NCBI RefSeq assembly: GCF_007992455.1
Contig: NZ_BKAH01000001.1
Span: 124,001 to 188,000 of the forward strand
DNA: 64,000 bases
Reading direction: 5' to 3'
Source: Microbacterium saccharophilum
Lineage (GTDB): Bacteria > Actinomycetota > Actinomycetes > Actinomycetales > Microbacteriaceae
A program made the translations under genes and the position numbers. Of this stretch, positions 46,222-55,314 are shown piece after piece (within the stretch, counting starts at the first letter, position 1; each line of letters opens with the position of its first letter). The notes under the pieces were generated by a model that was not told the origin of the DNA, ran no database searches, and saw only the letters and a list, made by a program, of their open reading frames with translations.

Positions 46222-47391
46222 TCATGCCCAGGCCCAGACGGTTTCGGTCTCGGCGACCCCGTCGGCGACGCGGCCGGTGGGGGCGACGACCTCGGAGACG
46301 AAGCGCCGGCCGTCGGCGGCACGCGCGCAGTGCACCACGAGGTGCACGGAGGAGGCGATCGCCGGCACGACGAACCCGGCGCCGATGTTCCGGCCCGCAA
46401 GCAGCGGCAGGGCAGCGAGCTTGCGCAGCGCCTCCCCGGCGGAGTTGGCGTGCAGCGTCGCGGCGCCCGGCACGCCGGTGTTGAGCGCGAGGAGCAGGTC
46501 GAGCGCCTCGGCGTCGCGGACCTCCCCGACCACGAGCCGGTCCGGTCGCATCCGGAGCGCCTCCTTCACGAGGCGACGGAGCGTCACCTCCCCGGTCCCC
46601 TCGAGGCTCGGCTGGCGTCCCTGCATCGCGACGATGTCGGGGGCGCGCACGGCCAACTCGAACGTCTCCTCGACCGTGACGATGCGGTGGTGGGCGGGGC
46701 ACGCCGCGATGAGCGCGCCGAGGAGGGTCGTCTTGCCCGCCGCCGTCGCCCCCGACACGAGCACGGTGCGGCCGTCCGCCATCGCGGTCCGCAGCAGGTC
46801 GGCGATCTCCGGCGGCATGGAGCCGATCGCGACGAGGTCGTCGAGCCCGCGGTAGGCGGGGAGGAACTTCCGGATGTTGACGGCCCAGTGCCGCCGGGTG
46901 ATGTCGGGGATGACGACGTGCAGCCGGGAGCCGTCGGGCAGGGACGCGTCGACGAACGGCTGGCTGAGGTCGACGCGCCGGCCGGTGGCGTGCAGCATCC
47001 GCTCGACGAGATCGCGGACGGCGTCGTCGGTCAGGACGACGGGGGCGCGTTCGCTGCGACCGGCCCGTGCGACGTACACGCGGTCCGGCGCGTTGATCCA
47101 CACCTCCTCGACGCCCGGGTCGTCGAGGAGCGCCTGCAGCGGGCCGTATCCCGCGACGCTCGCGAGCACGTCGCGGACGCAGGCCGCTTCGTCGTCGATG
47201 AGCTCGCCGCCGCGCCCGAGCGCATAGTCGTTGTGCCGCCGCACCTCGGCGCGCACGATCAGGGCAGCCCGGTCCGGCTCCCGCGCCGGATCGATCTGCT
47301 CGGCGCGCAGGCGCTCGCGCACGCGCTCGGCGACGGTCCGGGTCGCCGGCGCGACGTTCGGAGACAGCGACGCCAGGCTCACCCGAGGCAT
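46222..47391 (-). CDS. tadA: Tad pilus secretion ATPase
   Basis: A 389-residue type II/IV secretion ATPase of the CpaF/TadA type. Walker A is SGATAAGKTT (about 213-222), followed by VTVEETFEL and the Walker B/Asp box LRMRPDRLVVGEVRDAEALDLLLALNTG, then a His box (GAATLHANSAGEALRKL). It powers pilus assembly. The start is ATG at 47391, but GTG at 47382 is nearly as good. No tadZ or prepilin peptidase gene is next to it. A formate/nitrite-type channel gene is divergent. Confidence 0.93.
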   Translation of the reverse strand: MPRVSLASLSPNVAPATRTVAERVRERLRAEQIDPAREPDRAALIVRAEVRRHNDYALGRGGELIDDEAACVRDVLASVAGYGPLQALLDDPGVEEVWINAPDRVYVARAGRSERAPVVLTDDAVRDLVERMLHATGRRVDLSQPFVDASLPDGSRLHVVIPDITRRHWAVNIRKFLPAYRGLDDLVAIGSMPPEIADLLRTAMADGRTVLVSGATAAGKTTLLGALIAACPAHHRIVTVEETFELAVRAPDIVAMQGRQPSLEGTGEVTLRRLVKEALRMRPDRLVVGEVRDAEALDLLLALNTGVPGAATLHANSAGEALRKLAALPLLAGRNIGAGFVVPAIASSVHLVVHCARAADGRRFVSEVVAPTGRVADGVAETETVWAWA

Positions 47392-47441
47392 CCTGACAAG
47401 CCCTGGGCACGCCCGAGCAAGTTATCCACATCTTCCGGTGC

Positions 47442-47470
47442 TTGCTTTGTGGTCCGACCACAGCGACAAT
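47442..47470 (+). promoter_or_regulatory. FNT-gene promoter with FadR/GntR-like palindrome in the spacer
   Basis: TTGCTT (47442-47447), a 17-base spacer and GACAAT (47465-47470). The spacer holds the perfect 15-base palindrome TGTGGTC-C-GACCACA (47448-47462), whose core TGGTCCGACCA is the operator form of FadR-type GntR regulators. The start codon is only 5 bases after the -10, so the transcript is short-leadered or leaderless. Confidence 0.55.
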
Positions 47471-47475
47471 GGAGT

Positions 47476-48309
47476 GTGCTCACCGTTCCGCAGACTCTGA
47501 CGGCGCAGGCCGATGCCGCGATCCACAAGACCGAGGGCCTGCGCGCTCCCGTGCGCTTCCTCGTCTCGGGGATGCTCGCCGGCGCCTATGTGGGCGTGGC
47601 CGTCGTCCTGATGGTCAGCGCTGCGGGGCCCTTCGCCGCCGCGGGCGAACCCGCCGTCAAGCTCGTGAGCGGCCTCGTCTTCGGGGTCGCGCTCACGCTC
47701 GTCGTCTTCGCGGGCGCGGAGCTCGTGACGTCCGCGATGATGATCCTCGCCCAGGGAACGCTCATGCGGGCGGTCCGCCCCCTCCCTGCCCTCGGGGCGC
47801 TGCTGTTCACCTTCGGCGCGAACATCCTGGGTTCGGCGGTCTTCGGCGGTCTCGTCGTCGCCTCCGGCGTCCTGCACTCCAACGCCGCCGCGGGCGAGAT
47901 GATCCAGGACCTCCTGGCCGCGAAGGCGACCGAATCGCCCGCCGAGCTGTTCGTCCGCGGCATCCTCTGCAACATCCTCGTGTGCCTCGCGATCTGGATG
48001 TGCAACCGCCTCACCACCGACGGACCGAAGCTCGCCGTCATCTTCTGGGCGCTGCTCGCCTTCATCGCCTCCGGCTTCGAGCACGTCGTCGCGAACATGA
48101 CGACGTACTCCATCGGCCTCTTCGGCGGCTACGAGCATGCGACGTGGGGGCTCTTCGGCGGGAACCTGCTCTGGGTCGGTCTCGGCAACCTCATCGGCGG
48201 CGCCGTGTTCATCGGCGCCGCGTACTGGTTCGTCGGCGGTTCGCCGCGCTGGGACCGTCAGCTCGATCAGGCGCTCCCCCGCCCCGACGACGCCGCCGTC
48301 GAGGCCTGA
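47476..48309 (+). CDS. formate/nitrite transporter family channel
   Basis: A 277-residue FNT-family protein with six hydrophobic helices. Diagnostic stretches are LVFAGAELVTSAMMILAQGTL, VRGILCNILVCLAIWMC and FIASGFEHVVANM, the last two being the family loops near the channel. It would carry formate, nitrite or another small monovalent acid. The start is GTG (VLTVPQTLTAQAD); the long frame to the left reads through the Tad genes. No nitrite reductase or formate enzyme is nearby, so the cargo is unknown. Confidence 0.88.
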   Translation: MLTVPQTLTAQADAAIHKTEGLRAPVRFLVSGMLAGAYVGVAVVLMVSAAGPFAAAGEPAVKLVSGLVFGVALTLVVFAGAELVTSAMMILAQGTLMRAVRPLPALGALLFTFGANILGSAVFGGLVVASGVLHSNAAAGEMIQDLLAAKATESPAELFVRGILCNILVCLAIWMCNRLTTDGPKLAVIFWALLAFIASGFEHVVANMTTYSIGLFGGYEHATWGLFGGNLLWVGLGNLIGGAVFIGAAYWFVGGSPRWDRQLDQALPRPDDAAVEA

Positions 48310-48333
48310 CGCGCTCACTAGACTGAGGCTTCC

Positions 48334-48415
48334 GCGGGAGTGGTGAAATCGGCAGACACGCAGGATTTAGGTTCCTGTGCCTTCGGGCGTGTGGGTTCAA
48401 GTCCCACCTTCCGCA
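48334..48415 (+). tRNA. tRNA-Leu (TAG)
   Basis: The 82 bases fold as a class II tRNA: acceptor GCGGGAG with CTTCCGC, anticodon arm GCAGG-ATTTAGGTT-CCTG with anticodon TAG, a long variable arm (GCCTTCGGGC) and T arm GTGGG-TTCAAGT-CCCAC. Discriminator A; CCA is not encoded. A -10-like TAGACT is 10 bases upstream at 48319-48324. No repeat of its 3' end was seen that would mark an integrated element. Confidence 0.95.
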
Positions 48416-48424
48416 CGAGCCGGT

Positions 48425-48430
48425 TAGGCT
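48425..48430 (+). promoter_or_regulatory. -10 box before the DedA gene
   Basis: TAGGCT, about 45 bases before the GTG at 48476, which gives a short leader. Confidence 0.35.
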
Positions 48431-48475
48431 GGAATCTGCTGACCGCCGACCGCACGCACGACCGACGGGACCCCT

Positions 48476-49276
48476 GTGCACTCCATCGCTCTCATCCCCT
48501 GGCTCGACCCCGAACTGATCATCACGACGGCGGGCCCCTGGGCCCTCGTCGTCGTGTGCTTCATCGTCTTCGCCGAGACCGGTCTGCTGATCGGATTCCT
48601 CCTGCCGGGCGACACGCTGCTCGTCATCTCCGGTCTGCTCTCGCACCCGCAGGACTACGCCCCCAACGGCGTCTTCGGCATCAGCGTCTGGTGGGTGGCG
48701 CTGCTCATCGGACTCGCGGCGTTCGTCGGCGGTGAAGTCGGGTTCTTCATCGGCCACAAGGGCGGCCCGGCGATCTTCGAGCGCAAGGAGTCCGGCCTGT
48801 TCAGCCGGAAGAACGTCGAGCGCACCAACGCGTTCTTCGAGCGGTACGGCGGGCTGACGATCATCCTGGCCCGCTTCGTGCCCATCGTCCGCACGTTCGC
48901 GCCGGTCGCGGCCGGTGTCGGGCACATGCACAAGGGCAAGTACACGCTGTACAACCTCATCGGTGCGGTCCTCTGGGGCTTCGGCCTCACGATGTTCGGC
49001 TACCTCATCGGGTTCATTCCGCCGGTGGCATGGTTCGTGTCGGAGTACATCGACCTCATCCTGCTGGCCGCCGTCGGCGGCACGGCGCTGATCACGGTCT
49101 GGCACTACTTCTCCGAGCGGTACAAGGCCCGCAAGGCCGCCGCCGCCGGCGAGGACGTCGTCGTCGACCACGACGAGGCCGAGGCGCTGGTCCTCGACCC
49201 CGAGGTCTTCGACAAGGAGCCGGAGTTCGGCCGGCACGACGGCGACGGCACCGAGCCGCCCCGCGCGCAGGTCTGA
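48476..49276 (+). CDS. DedA-family membrane protein
   Basis: A 266-residue DedA/SNARE-associated-type membrane protein: helices with FAETGLLIGFLLPGDTLLVISG, GEVGFFIGHKGG, and the signature ILARFVPIVRTFAPVAAGVGHM. The charged C-terminal 50 residues are probably cytoplasmic and end in an acidic tail. Several family members move lipids across the membrane. The GTG start gives VHSIALIPWLDP. Confidence 0.9.
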   Translation: MHSIALIPWLDPELIITTAGPWALVVVCFIVFAETGLLIGFLLPGDTLLVISGLLSHPQDYAPNGVFGISVWWVALLIGLAAFVGGEVGFFIGHKGGPAIFERKESGLFSRKNVERTNAFFERYGGLTIILARFVPIVRTFAPVAAGVGHMHKGKYTLYNLIGAVLWGFGLTMFGYLIGFIPPVAWFVSEYIDLILLAAVGGTALITVWHYFSERYKARKAAAAGEDVVVDHDEAEALVLDPEVFDKEPEFGRHDGDGTEPPRAQV

Positions 49277-49277
49277 C

Positions 49278-50225
49278 TCAGGACGCCTTCTTCGTCGCCT
49301 TCTTCGCAGGCGTCTTCGCCGTGCTCTTCTTGGCGGGGGCCTTCTCCGCGGTCTTGTCGGCGGATTTCGCGGCCGGCTTCTTCGCCGCCGGCTTCGGGTC
49401 CTCCGCCGCCGCAGGCTTCGCGGTGCTCTCCCCGCGCGCCGCGCGGCTGCGCTCCACGCTCGCTCGGAGGGCCGCCATGAGGTCGATCACCTCGCCACCC
49501 GTGTCGGCCTCTTCGCGGTCGCCGAAGGTCTCCGACGTGTCCAGCGCGTCGCCCTGCTCGAGCTTCGCCTCGATCAGGGTCCGCAGCTCCTTCTGATACT
49601 CGTCGACGAATTCGTCGGGATCGAAGTCGCTCGAGAAGCTCTCCACGAGGGATGCCGACAGCTCGAGCTCCTTCTCGGAGATCTTCACCGGCGCGTCGAG
49701 CCCTGGGAATGCGGCCTCGCGCACCTCATCCGCCCAGAGCAGCGTCTGCAGCACCAGCACGTCGCCGCGGACGCGCAGGGCCGCGAGCCGCGTCTTCTGC
49801 CGCAGCGAGAAGCGCACGACGGCGGTGCGGTCGGTCTGCTCGAGCGTCTTCCGCAGCAGCACGTAGGCCTTCGGCGATGCGGAATCCGGTTCGAGGTAGT
49901 ACGCACGGTCGAGGGTGAGCAGGTCGATCTGCTCGCTCGGCACGAACTCCACCACCTCGATCTCCCGGCTGCGCTCGGAGGGCAGGGAGGCGAGGTCGTC
50001 GGAGGTCAGGACGACCGTGCGCTCCCCGTCGTCGTAGGCCTTGTCGATCTCGGCGTACGGCACGACCTCGCCGTCGATCTCGCAGATCCGCTGGTACCGG
50101 ATGCGCCCTCCGTCGGCCGCGTGCACCTGGTGCAGCGACACGTCGTGGTCTTCGGTGGCGGAGTAGACCTTGACCGGCACGTTGACGAGGCCGAAGGTCA
50201 GGGCACCCTTCCAGATCGCTCTCAT
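49278..50225 (-). CDS. ku: Ku DNA end-binding protein
   Basis: A 315-residue bacterial Ku. The core (about 1-250) begins MRAIWKGALTFGLVNVPVKVYSATE and includes FVPSEQIDLLTLDRAYYLEPD; the C-terminal 50 residues are Lys/Ala/Pro-rich repeats (PAAKKPAAKSADK, APAKKSTAKTPAKK) that probably aid DNA binding. Ku binds double-strand ends and recruits LigD, encoded divergently 60 bases away. The length is typical for the extended actinobacterial form. Confidence 0.96.
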   Translation of the reverse strand: MRAIWKGALTFGLVNVPVKVYSATEDHDVSLHQVHAADGGRIRYQRICEIDGEVVPYAEIDKAYDDGERTVVLTSDDLASLPSERSREIEVVEFVPSEQIDLLTLDRAYYLEPDSASPKAYVLLRKTLEQTDRTAVVRFSLRQKTRLAALRVRGDVLVLQTLLWADEVREAAFPGLDAPVKISEKELELSASLVESFSSDFDPDEFVDEYQKELRTLIEAKLEQGDALDTSETFGDREEADTGGEVIDLMAALRASVERSRAARGESTAKPAAAEDPKPAAKKPAAKSADKTAEKAPAKKSTAKTPAKKATKKAS

Positions 50226-50273
50226 TCCCCCAGTACACACCGCGTGGACCGATTCGGGCCAGAGGTTGCGCAC

Positions 50274-50279
50274 TAGCCT
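50274..50279 (+). promoter_or_regulatory. -10 box of leaderless ligD promoter
   Basis: TAGCCT, 6 bases, then ATG at 50286. Confidence 0.5.
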
Positions 50280-50285
50280 TTCGTC

Positions 50286-52727
50286 ATGGCAGGTGAGGGA
50301 CAGCTCGTGCGCGTCGGCGACCGCCGCCTGCGACTGACGAACCTCGACAAGGTGCTCTACCCCGACACCGGGACGACCAAGGGCGAGGTCATCGACTACG
50401 TCACCCGCATCGCCCCCCTGCTGATCCCGCACGTGAGCGGCCGCCCCGTGACGCGGAAGCGCTGGCCCGAGGGGGTCGACGCGCCCCCGTTCTTCGCGAA
50501 GGACCTCGAGCCCGGCGCGCCGGCCTGGATCCCCCGGCATCCCATCGACCACTCGACAGGGGCGAAGGACTACCCGCTCGTCGAGGACGTGCCGACCCTC
50601 GTCTACCTCGCGCAGGTCGCGAGCCTCGAGCTGCACGTGCCGCAATGGCGGTTCGACGCGCACGGCGCCCGGCGCAACCCCGACCGGATCGTGCTGGACC
50701 TCGACCCCGGCCCCGGCGTCGGGCTCGCTGAGTGTGCGGAGGTGGCGCGCTGGTCGCGGGAGATCCTCACCGGGATGGGCCTCGACCCCTTCCCCGTGAC
50801 GAGCGGCAGCAAGGGCATCCACCTCTACGCGCACCTGGACGGGACGCGGACGAGCGACGAGATCTCCGCGTTCGCGAAGGAGCTGGCCCGGCTCCTGGAG
50901 GCCGATCACCCCGACCTCGTCGTGTCGCAGATGTCCAAGAGCGCCCGGCCCGGCAAGGTGTTCCTGGACTGGAGCCAGAACAACGGGTCGAAGACGACGA
51001 TCGCGCCGTACTCGCTGCGCGGCCGGGACCACCCGATGATCGCCGCGCCCCGGTCGTGGGAGGAGCTGGCAGACCCCGGCCTCCGGCATCTCCGCTTCGA
51101 TGAGATGCTCGAGCGCACGGACGAGGTCGGCGACCTCCTCGCGCCTCTCGCTCCGGTGGCCGCCTCGGCGGCCTCGGCCGGGTCGACCGGGAGCCTCGCC
51201 TCGTACATCGCCAAGCGCGACGCGGCACGCACGCCCGAGCCGGTCCCGGCCTCCCCCGCTCCGGGCGGCGACCCCGGCCCAGGCGCGGCGCGGTTCGTCA
51301 TCCAGGAGCATCACGCGAGCCGGCTGCACTGGGACCTGCGTCTGGAGCGGGACGGCGTGCTCGTCAGCTGGGCCGTGCCGCGCGGCATCCCGGTCACGAC
51401 GGAGAAGAACAACCTCGCGGTCATGACCGAGCCGCATCCGCTCAGCTACCTCGACTTCTCCGGCGAGATCCCGAAGGGCGAGTACGGCGCCGGCACGATG
51501 ACGATCTGGGACCGCGGCGTCTACGACGCGGAGAAGTGGCGCGACGACGAGGTGATCTTCACCGCCGCGGGCGCCGAGGGCGGGCCGCTCGGCACCGTGC
51601 GGCTCGCGCTCATCCGCACGCAGGGCGCGGGCGAGAAGTCGCAGTGGCTGCTGCACCGCATGAAGGATGCCGCGCCTGCGGCGCCCGTGGCTGCCGCGGT
51701 GCCTGTGGCTGCGGCGGTGCCCGGGCGCGCACGGCCCCGGTCGCGCGGCGCCGCCCCGGACGCGGCACCCATGCTCGCGACGCCGTCCACCTCTACCCGG
51801 GCGGCGCAGGCCGCGCGGCGCTGGGGTGAGCCGTGGGTGGAGTTCAAGTGGGACGGCATCCGCGCGATCGGCGTGTGGGACGGGGAGCGCCTGCGGATGC
51901 GGGCGCGCAGCGGCACCGACATCACGGCCCGCTACCCCGAGCTGACCGGCGTCGACGTCGGTCTCGGGCCCGGGCCTGCGGTCGTCGACGGCGAGGTCGT
52001 CGCGTACGACGAGCGCGGGCGACCGAGCTTCCATCGGCTGCAGAGCCGCATGCACCTGACGAGGCCGCGGGAAATCGAGCGCGAGGCGCGTCGAACCCCC
52101 GTCACGTACGTCCTGTTCGACGTGCTGTCGGTGGGCGGGCTGGATGTCATGGACCGGCCCCTCACCGAACGCCGCGCTCTGCTCGAGGACCTCGTCGCGG
52201 GCGCCGATGCGGCCGTCGTCGTCCCGCCGGTGGCCGACGACCTCGACGCGGCGCTCGCGACGGCGACGGCGCTGGAGCTGGAGGGCGTCGTCGTGAAGGA
52301 TCCGCGGTCGCGCTACCGTCCGGGGTCCCGGTCGGAGGAGTGGCTCAAGGTGAAGCTGACCCGCACGCAGGACGTCGTGATCGGCGCGATCCGCCCCGGG
52401 AAGGGCGGCCGCACGGGCACCATCGGGTCGCTGCTGCTCGGGATCCCCGGCCCGGACGGCCTGCAGTACGTCGGCCGAGTGGGCTCCGGATTCAGCGAGG
52501 CCACGCTGCGGCTGCTGGAGTCGCAGCTTCAGCCGCTGCGGACCGACGAGAACCCGATGGTCGGCGTCCCGCGGGCGGACGCGTCGGACGCCCTGTGGGT
52601 GCGCCCGGAACTCGTCGCCGAGGTCGAGTTCGCCGAGTTCACCCCGGGCGGCACACTGCGTCACGCGCGGTGGCGCGGACTGCGCCCCGACGTGCGTCCC
52701 GAGGACGTGGTGCGGGAGGACGTCTGA
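50286..52727 (+). CDS. ligD: multifunctional non-homologous end-joining ligase LigD
   Basis: An 813-residue three-domain enzyme in the order polymerase, phosphoesterase, ligase, as in mycobacteria. The polymerase (about 14-290) has the metal motif LDLDPGPG (D138, D140). The phosphoesterase (about 335-455) has HHASRLHWDLRLE. The ligase (about 505-800) has the nucleophile K521 in EFKWDGIRAI and downstream family motifs such as EGVVVKDP and WLKVKL. An Ala/Pro-rich linker (460-500) joins the last two. It fills and seals Ku-bound breaks. Confidence 0.96.
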   Translation: MAGEGQLVRVGDRRLRLTNLDKVLYPDTGTTKGEVIDYVTRIAPLLIPHVSGRPVTRKRWPEGVDAPPFFAKDLEPGAPAWIPRHPIDHSTGAKDYPLVEDVPTLVYLAQVASLELHVPQWRFDAHGARRNPDRIVLDLDPGPGVGLAECAEVARWSREILTGMGLDPFPVTSGSKGIHLYAHLDGTRTSDEISAFAKELARLLEADHPDLVVSQMSKSARPGKVFLDWSQNNGSKTTIAPYSLRGRDHPMIAAPRSWEELADPGLRHLRFDEMLERTDEVGDLLAPLAPVAASAASAGSTGSLASYIAKRDAARTPEPVPASPAPGGDPGPGAARFVIQEHHASRLHWDLRLERDGVLVSWAVPRGIPVTTEKNNLAVMTEPHPLSYLDFSGEIPKGEYGAGTMTIWDRGVYDAEKWRDDEVIFTAAGAEGGPLGTVRLALIRTQGAGEKSQWLLHRMKDAAPAAPVAAAVPVAAAVPGRARPRSRGAAPDAAPMLATPSTSTRAAQAARRWGEPWVEFKWDGIRAIGVWDGERLRMRARSGTDITARYPELTGVDVGLGPGPAVVDGEVVAYDERGRPSFHRLQSRMHLTRPREIEREARRTPVTYVLFDVLSVGGLDVMDRPLTERRALLEDLVAGADAAVVVPPVADDLDAALATATALELEGVVVKDPRSRYRPGSRSEEWLKVKLTRTQDVVIGAIRPGKGGRTGTIGSLLLGIPGPDGLQYVGRVGSGFSEATLRLLESQLQPLRTDENPMVGVPRADASDALWVRPELVAEVEFAEFTPGGTLRHARWRGLRPDVRPEDVVREDV

Positions 52728-52758
52728 GGCCCCGATCCGACGCGAGCACGCCCACCGA

Positions 52759-54174
52759 TCAGAACGGGGGCGGATCGTGCTCGACGGAGACACCCTCCGG
52801 CACGAACCGGACGGTCGCCGGCGGTCGGTCGCGATACCGGCGCCCCGTCGGCGCGATCCACTCGATGACCCCGCCGGAGAGCTGCCGCACCCGCCAGGCG
52901 GTGGCGTGCTTGTCGGTGTGGTGCCGGCGGCAGAACAGGGCGAGATTGCCGACGGCGGTCGCGCCGCCGCGCGCGGCGTCCACCGTATGGTCGAGGTCGC
53001 AGCGGTGCGCCGCCCGCCGGCATCCGGGCGTCCGGCAGCGCTCGTCGCGGACGGCGTGGTATCTCCGCAGCTCCGCGGAGGACCGGTAGCGATCCACGGC
53101 GAGGACGGCGCCGGTATGCGGGTCGGTGAAGACGCGATCCCAGCCGGGCGCCGCGAAGGCCAGTCGCCGGGCGAGCTCCGGATCGATGGGGCCGTACCCC
53201 GCGAGCAGAGCGGGTTCACTCCCGACGCCGGCGAGCGTCAACGCCGGCACCGTGATGTGGATGCGCGCGGCGATCGCGCCCAGGTCGGTGCCGTGCGCGA
53301 TCGGCGTTCCGCCGAGCAGAAGGTCGGCGAGGACGTCGGCGCGCGCCTGGTCCATCGTGCGCGGGTCGGCCCCGTTCCCGCCCTGGGCCAGGCGTTCGCG
53401 GCGGATCCCGGGCCCTGTGCGAACGCAGGCGGGCGCCGCGACGTCGGCGCTCTCTGCGCCCGCCGGGTCGGCGGCGCCCGCCGGATCGCCCTCCTCGCCC
53501 TGCTGAGGTGCGAGCACCGCGCGGGCCATCTCGGTGAGGCGGTCGCGGATGCCGTAGGCGAGCGGGGCGGGCAGGTCGGCGATGAGCCGCGCCATCCCCT
53601 CGTCGAGGTCGTAGACGCGCACCGACCGGTCATCGGCGGCGCGCGTCAGCCGGTCCTGGAAGGTGTCGGGGTCGACGGCGGCGGCCAGCGCCCGCACGAT
53701 GGGGACGAGCCGTCCCGGCGATTCGGTCTCGGCGGCCGCGAGGGCGAGATCCTCGTAGCGGGCGAGCCGGTCGGGATCACCGATGGCCAGGCCCGCCCGC
53801 ACGATCGCCCAGGCGTGGGGCGCGTCGATGCGGCCCTCCTCCCAGGCTGCGAGGGTCCGCGGCAGCCGTCCGACAAGGATCGCCGCGTCGCTCATCCGCC
53901 CCTGGACGGTGCGGTCGCTGGCCCGCATGGCCATGCCGAGTTCGAGCGCCACCTCGCGGAGCGGGAGGTCGGCCTGCGATCGTCCCTGCGCGCGGGACTC
54001 GGCCGTCCGGGCGATCACGAGTTCGGTCGCGTCGGCGAGGAGCCGCGCCTCCGCGGCCTGCAGCGCCGCCACGCGGCGTCGCGTGTCGATCAGGGTCGGC
54101 ACCAGCGCGTCCAGCGCCGGCCAGCCGAGCGCGTCACCGACCGGGTCCTGGACCGGATCCTCTTCGTGCCCCAT
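52759..54174 (-). CDS. DUF222 domain protein with C-terminal HNH motif
   Basis: A 471-residue protein. The N-terminal two thirds are the helical DUF222 domain. The C-terminus is a Cys-ligated HNH: CRTPGCRRAAHRCDLDHTVDAARGG, then NLALFCRRHHTDKHATAW. Such proteins are numerous in actinobacteria. No associated methylase or restriction gene is here. The ATG has an AGGAGG site. A role in repair is possible given ku and ligD next door, but proximity alone is weak evidence. Confidence 0.85.
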   Translation of the reverse strand: MGHEEDPVQDPVGDALGWPALDALVPTLIDTRRRVAALQAAEARLLADATELVIARTAESRAQGRSQADLPLREVALELGMAMRASDRTVQGRMSDAAILVGRLPRTLAAWEEGRIDAPHAWAIVRAGLAIGDPDRLARYEDLALAAAETESPGRLVPIVRALAAAVDPDTFQDRLTRAADDRSVRVYDLDEGMARLIADLPAPLAYGIRDRLTEMARAVLAPQQGEEGDPAGAADPAGAESADVAAPACVRTGPGIRRERLAQGGNGADPRTMDQARADVLADLLLGGTPIAHGTDLGAIAARIHITVPALTLAGVGSEPALLAGYGPIDPELARRLAFAAPGWDRVFTDPHTGAVLAVDRYRSSAELRRYHAVRDERCRTPGCRRAAHRCDLDHTVDAARGGATAVGNLALFCRRHHTDKHATAWRVRQLSGGVIEWIAPTGRRYRDRPPATVRFVPEGVSVEHDPPPF

Positions 54175-54298
54175 GGCGACCTCCTGCGAGCGTCGCTCGC
54201 GTCAGCGGCTCCCGCGGATGGGCACGTGCGGGATGTTCTGTCTCCAGAGTAGGGACCCCCTCCGACATCGCGATCGACACCCGGATCGCCAGCGCGCC

Positions 54299-55210
54299 TC
54301 ACGTGTGCGCGTCGTGGTCCTCGTGTCCCGCCGGCTCGAGCTGGAACGTCGAGTGCTCCACGTCGAAGTGATCGGCGAGGCAGGTCTGCAGGCGCGTCAG
54401 CAGCTCCCCGGAACGCCCCTCCGCCATGACGTACGGCGCGACGACGACGTGCGCCGTGAACACCGGCGCCCCGCGCGTCAGCTGCCACACGTGCACATCG
54501 TGCGCGTCGACGACGCCGGGGGTGCCGAGGAGGTGCGAGCGGATGAGCGCCGGGTCGGTGTCCTTGGGGGCGCGCTCCCCCAGCACCTCGAACACCTCGC
54601 GCAGCAGCACGACGGCCCGCGGCAGGATCATCGCCGCGATGACGAGCGACGCGAGCGCGTCCGCCGGCATCCACCCCGTCAGGGCGATCACGATCGCCGC
54701 GACGATGACGACGGCCGAACCGATCAGGTCGCCGAGCACCTCGAGGTAGGCACCGCGCACGTTGATGCTGCGGCGCTGGGCCGCGCTCAGCAGGTACATC
54801 GAGACGCCGTTCGCGACGAGGCCCACGGCGGCCACGATCAGCATGAGACCGCCGTCGACGACCGCGTTGTCCGCCCGCACGAGCCGGCCGACCGCCTCGA
54901 CGACGATCCACGCGCACAGGACGATGAGGATGACGGCGTTCGCGAGCGCGCCGAACACCTCGGCGCGCTGGAACCCGTAGGTGTGCCGGTCGTTCGCCGG
55001 GCGCGCCGCGATGACGCTCGCGATGAGCGCGATGACGAGCGCGGAGCTGTCGGTGAACATGTGCGCCGCGTCGGCCAGCAGCGCCAGCGACCCGGTGAGC
55101 ACGGCGCCGGCGATCTGCACGATCATGACGGTCGCGGTGAGCGCGAGCGACATGGCGAGGAGCCGCTGATTGCTCGCCCCGCGGATGCCGTTCGGCGCGT
55201 GGTCGTGCAT
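54299..55210 (-). CDS. cation diffusion facilitator (CDF) metal exporter
   Basis: A 303-residue CDF-family exporter with six helices: metal-site segments HMFTDSSALVIAL (H and D) and YLEVLGDLIGSAVV, then the C-terminal regulatory domain. The histidine-rich tail (HEDHDAHT) and N-terminal MHDH suggest zinc. CzcD-like. Confidence 0.9.
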   Translation of the reverse strand: MHDHAPNGIRGASNQRLLAMSLALTATVMIVQIAGAVLTGSLALLADAAHMFTDSSALVIALIASVIAARPANDRHTYGFQRAEVFGALANAVILIVLCAWIVVEAVGRLVRADNAVVDGGLMLIVAAVGLVANGVSMYLLSAAQRRSINVRGAYLEVLGDLIGSAVVIVAAIVIALTGWMPADALASLVIAAMILPRAVVLLREVFEVLGERAPKDTDPALIRSHLLGTPGVVDAHDVHVWQLTRGAPVFTAHVVVAPYVMAEGRSGELLTRLQTCLADHFDVEHSTFQLEPAGHEDHDAHT

Positions 55211-55216
55211 GCTCCG

Positions 55217-55222
55217 AGGCTA
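55217..55222 (-). promoter_or_regulatory. -10 box of leaderless CDF-gene promoter
   Basis: The minus strand reads TAGCCT, 6 bases, then ATG at 55210. Confidence 0.5.
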
Positions 55223-55314
55223 TGCCCGCGGCGCACTCCGCGAGCGCATTGCGCGCCAATCGGGAATGAGTCCGGTTCTCACCTGGGGCGCGCCGCCCGC
55301 GAGGCCGCCGGCGC

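Noticed and set aside
45841..47475. 540-codon N-terminal extension of the FNT channel gene
   Set aside because: It lies antisense to the tad genes. The channel starts at the GTG just after a promoter.
48334..48415. tRNA-Leu as an integration site of a mobile element
   Set aside because: No integrase and no repeat of the tRNA 3' end were seen in the flanking sequence.
49278..53219. 1313-codon minus-strand frame that would join Ku with sequence opposite ligD
   Set aside because: Ku begins at MRAIWKG with a clear start. The upstream part is antisense to ligD and has no coding character.
52759..54174. HNH protein as part of a restriction-modification or homing system
   Set aside because: No methylase, recognition subunit or intron was found. 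DUF222-HNH proteins are common single genes in actinobacteria.
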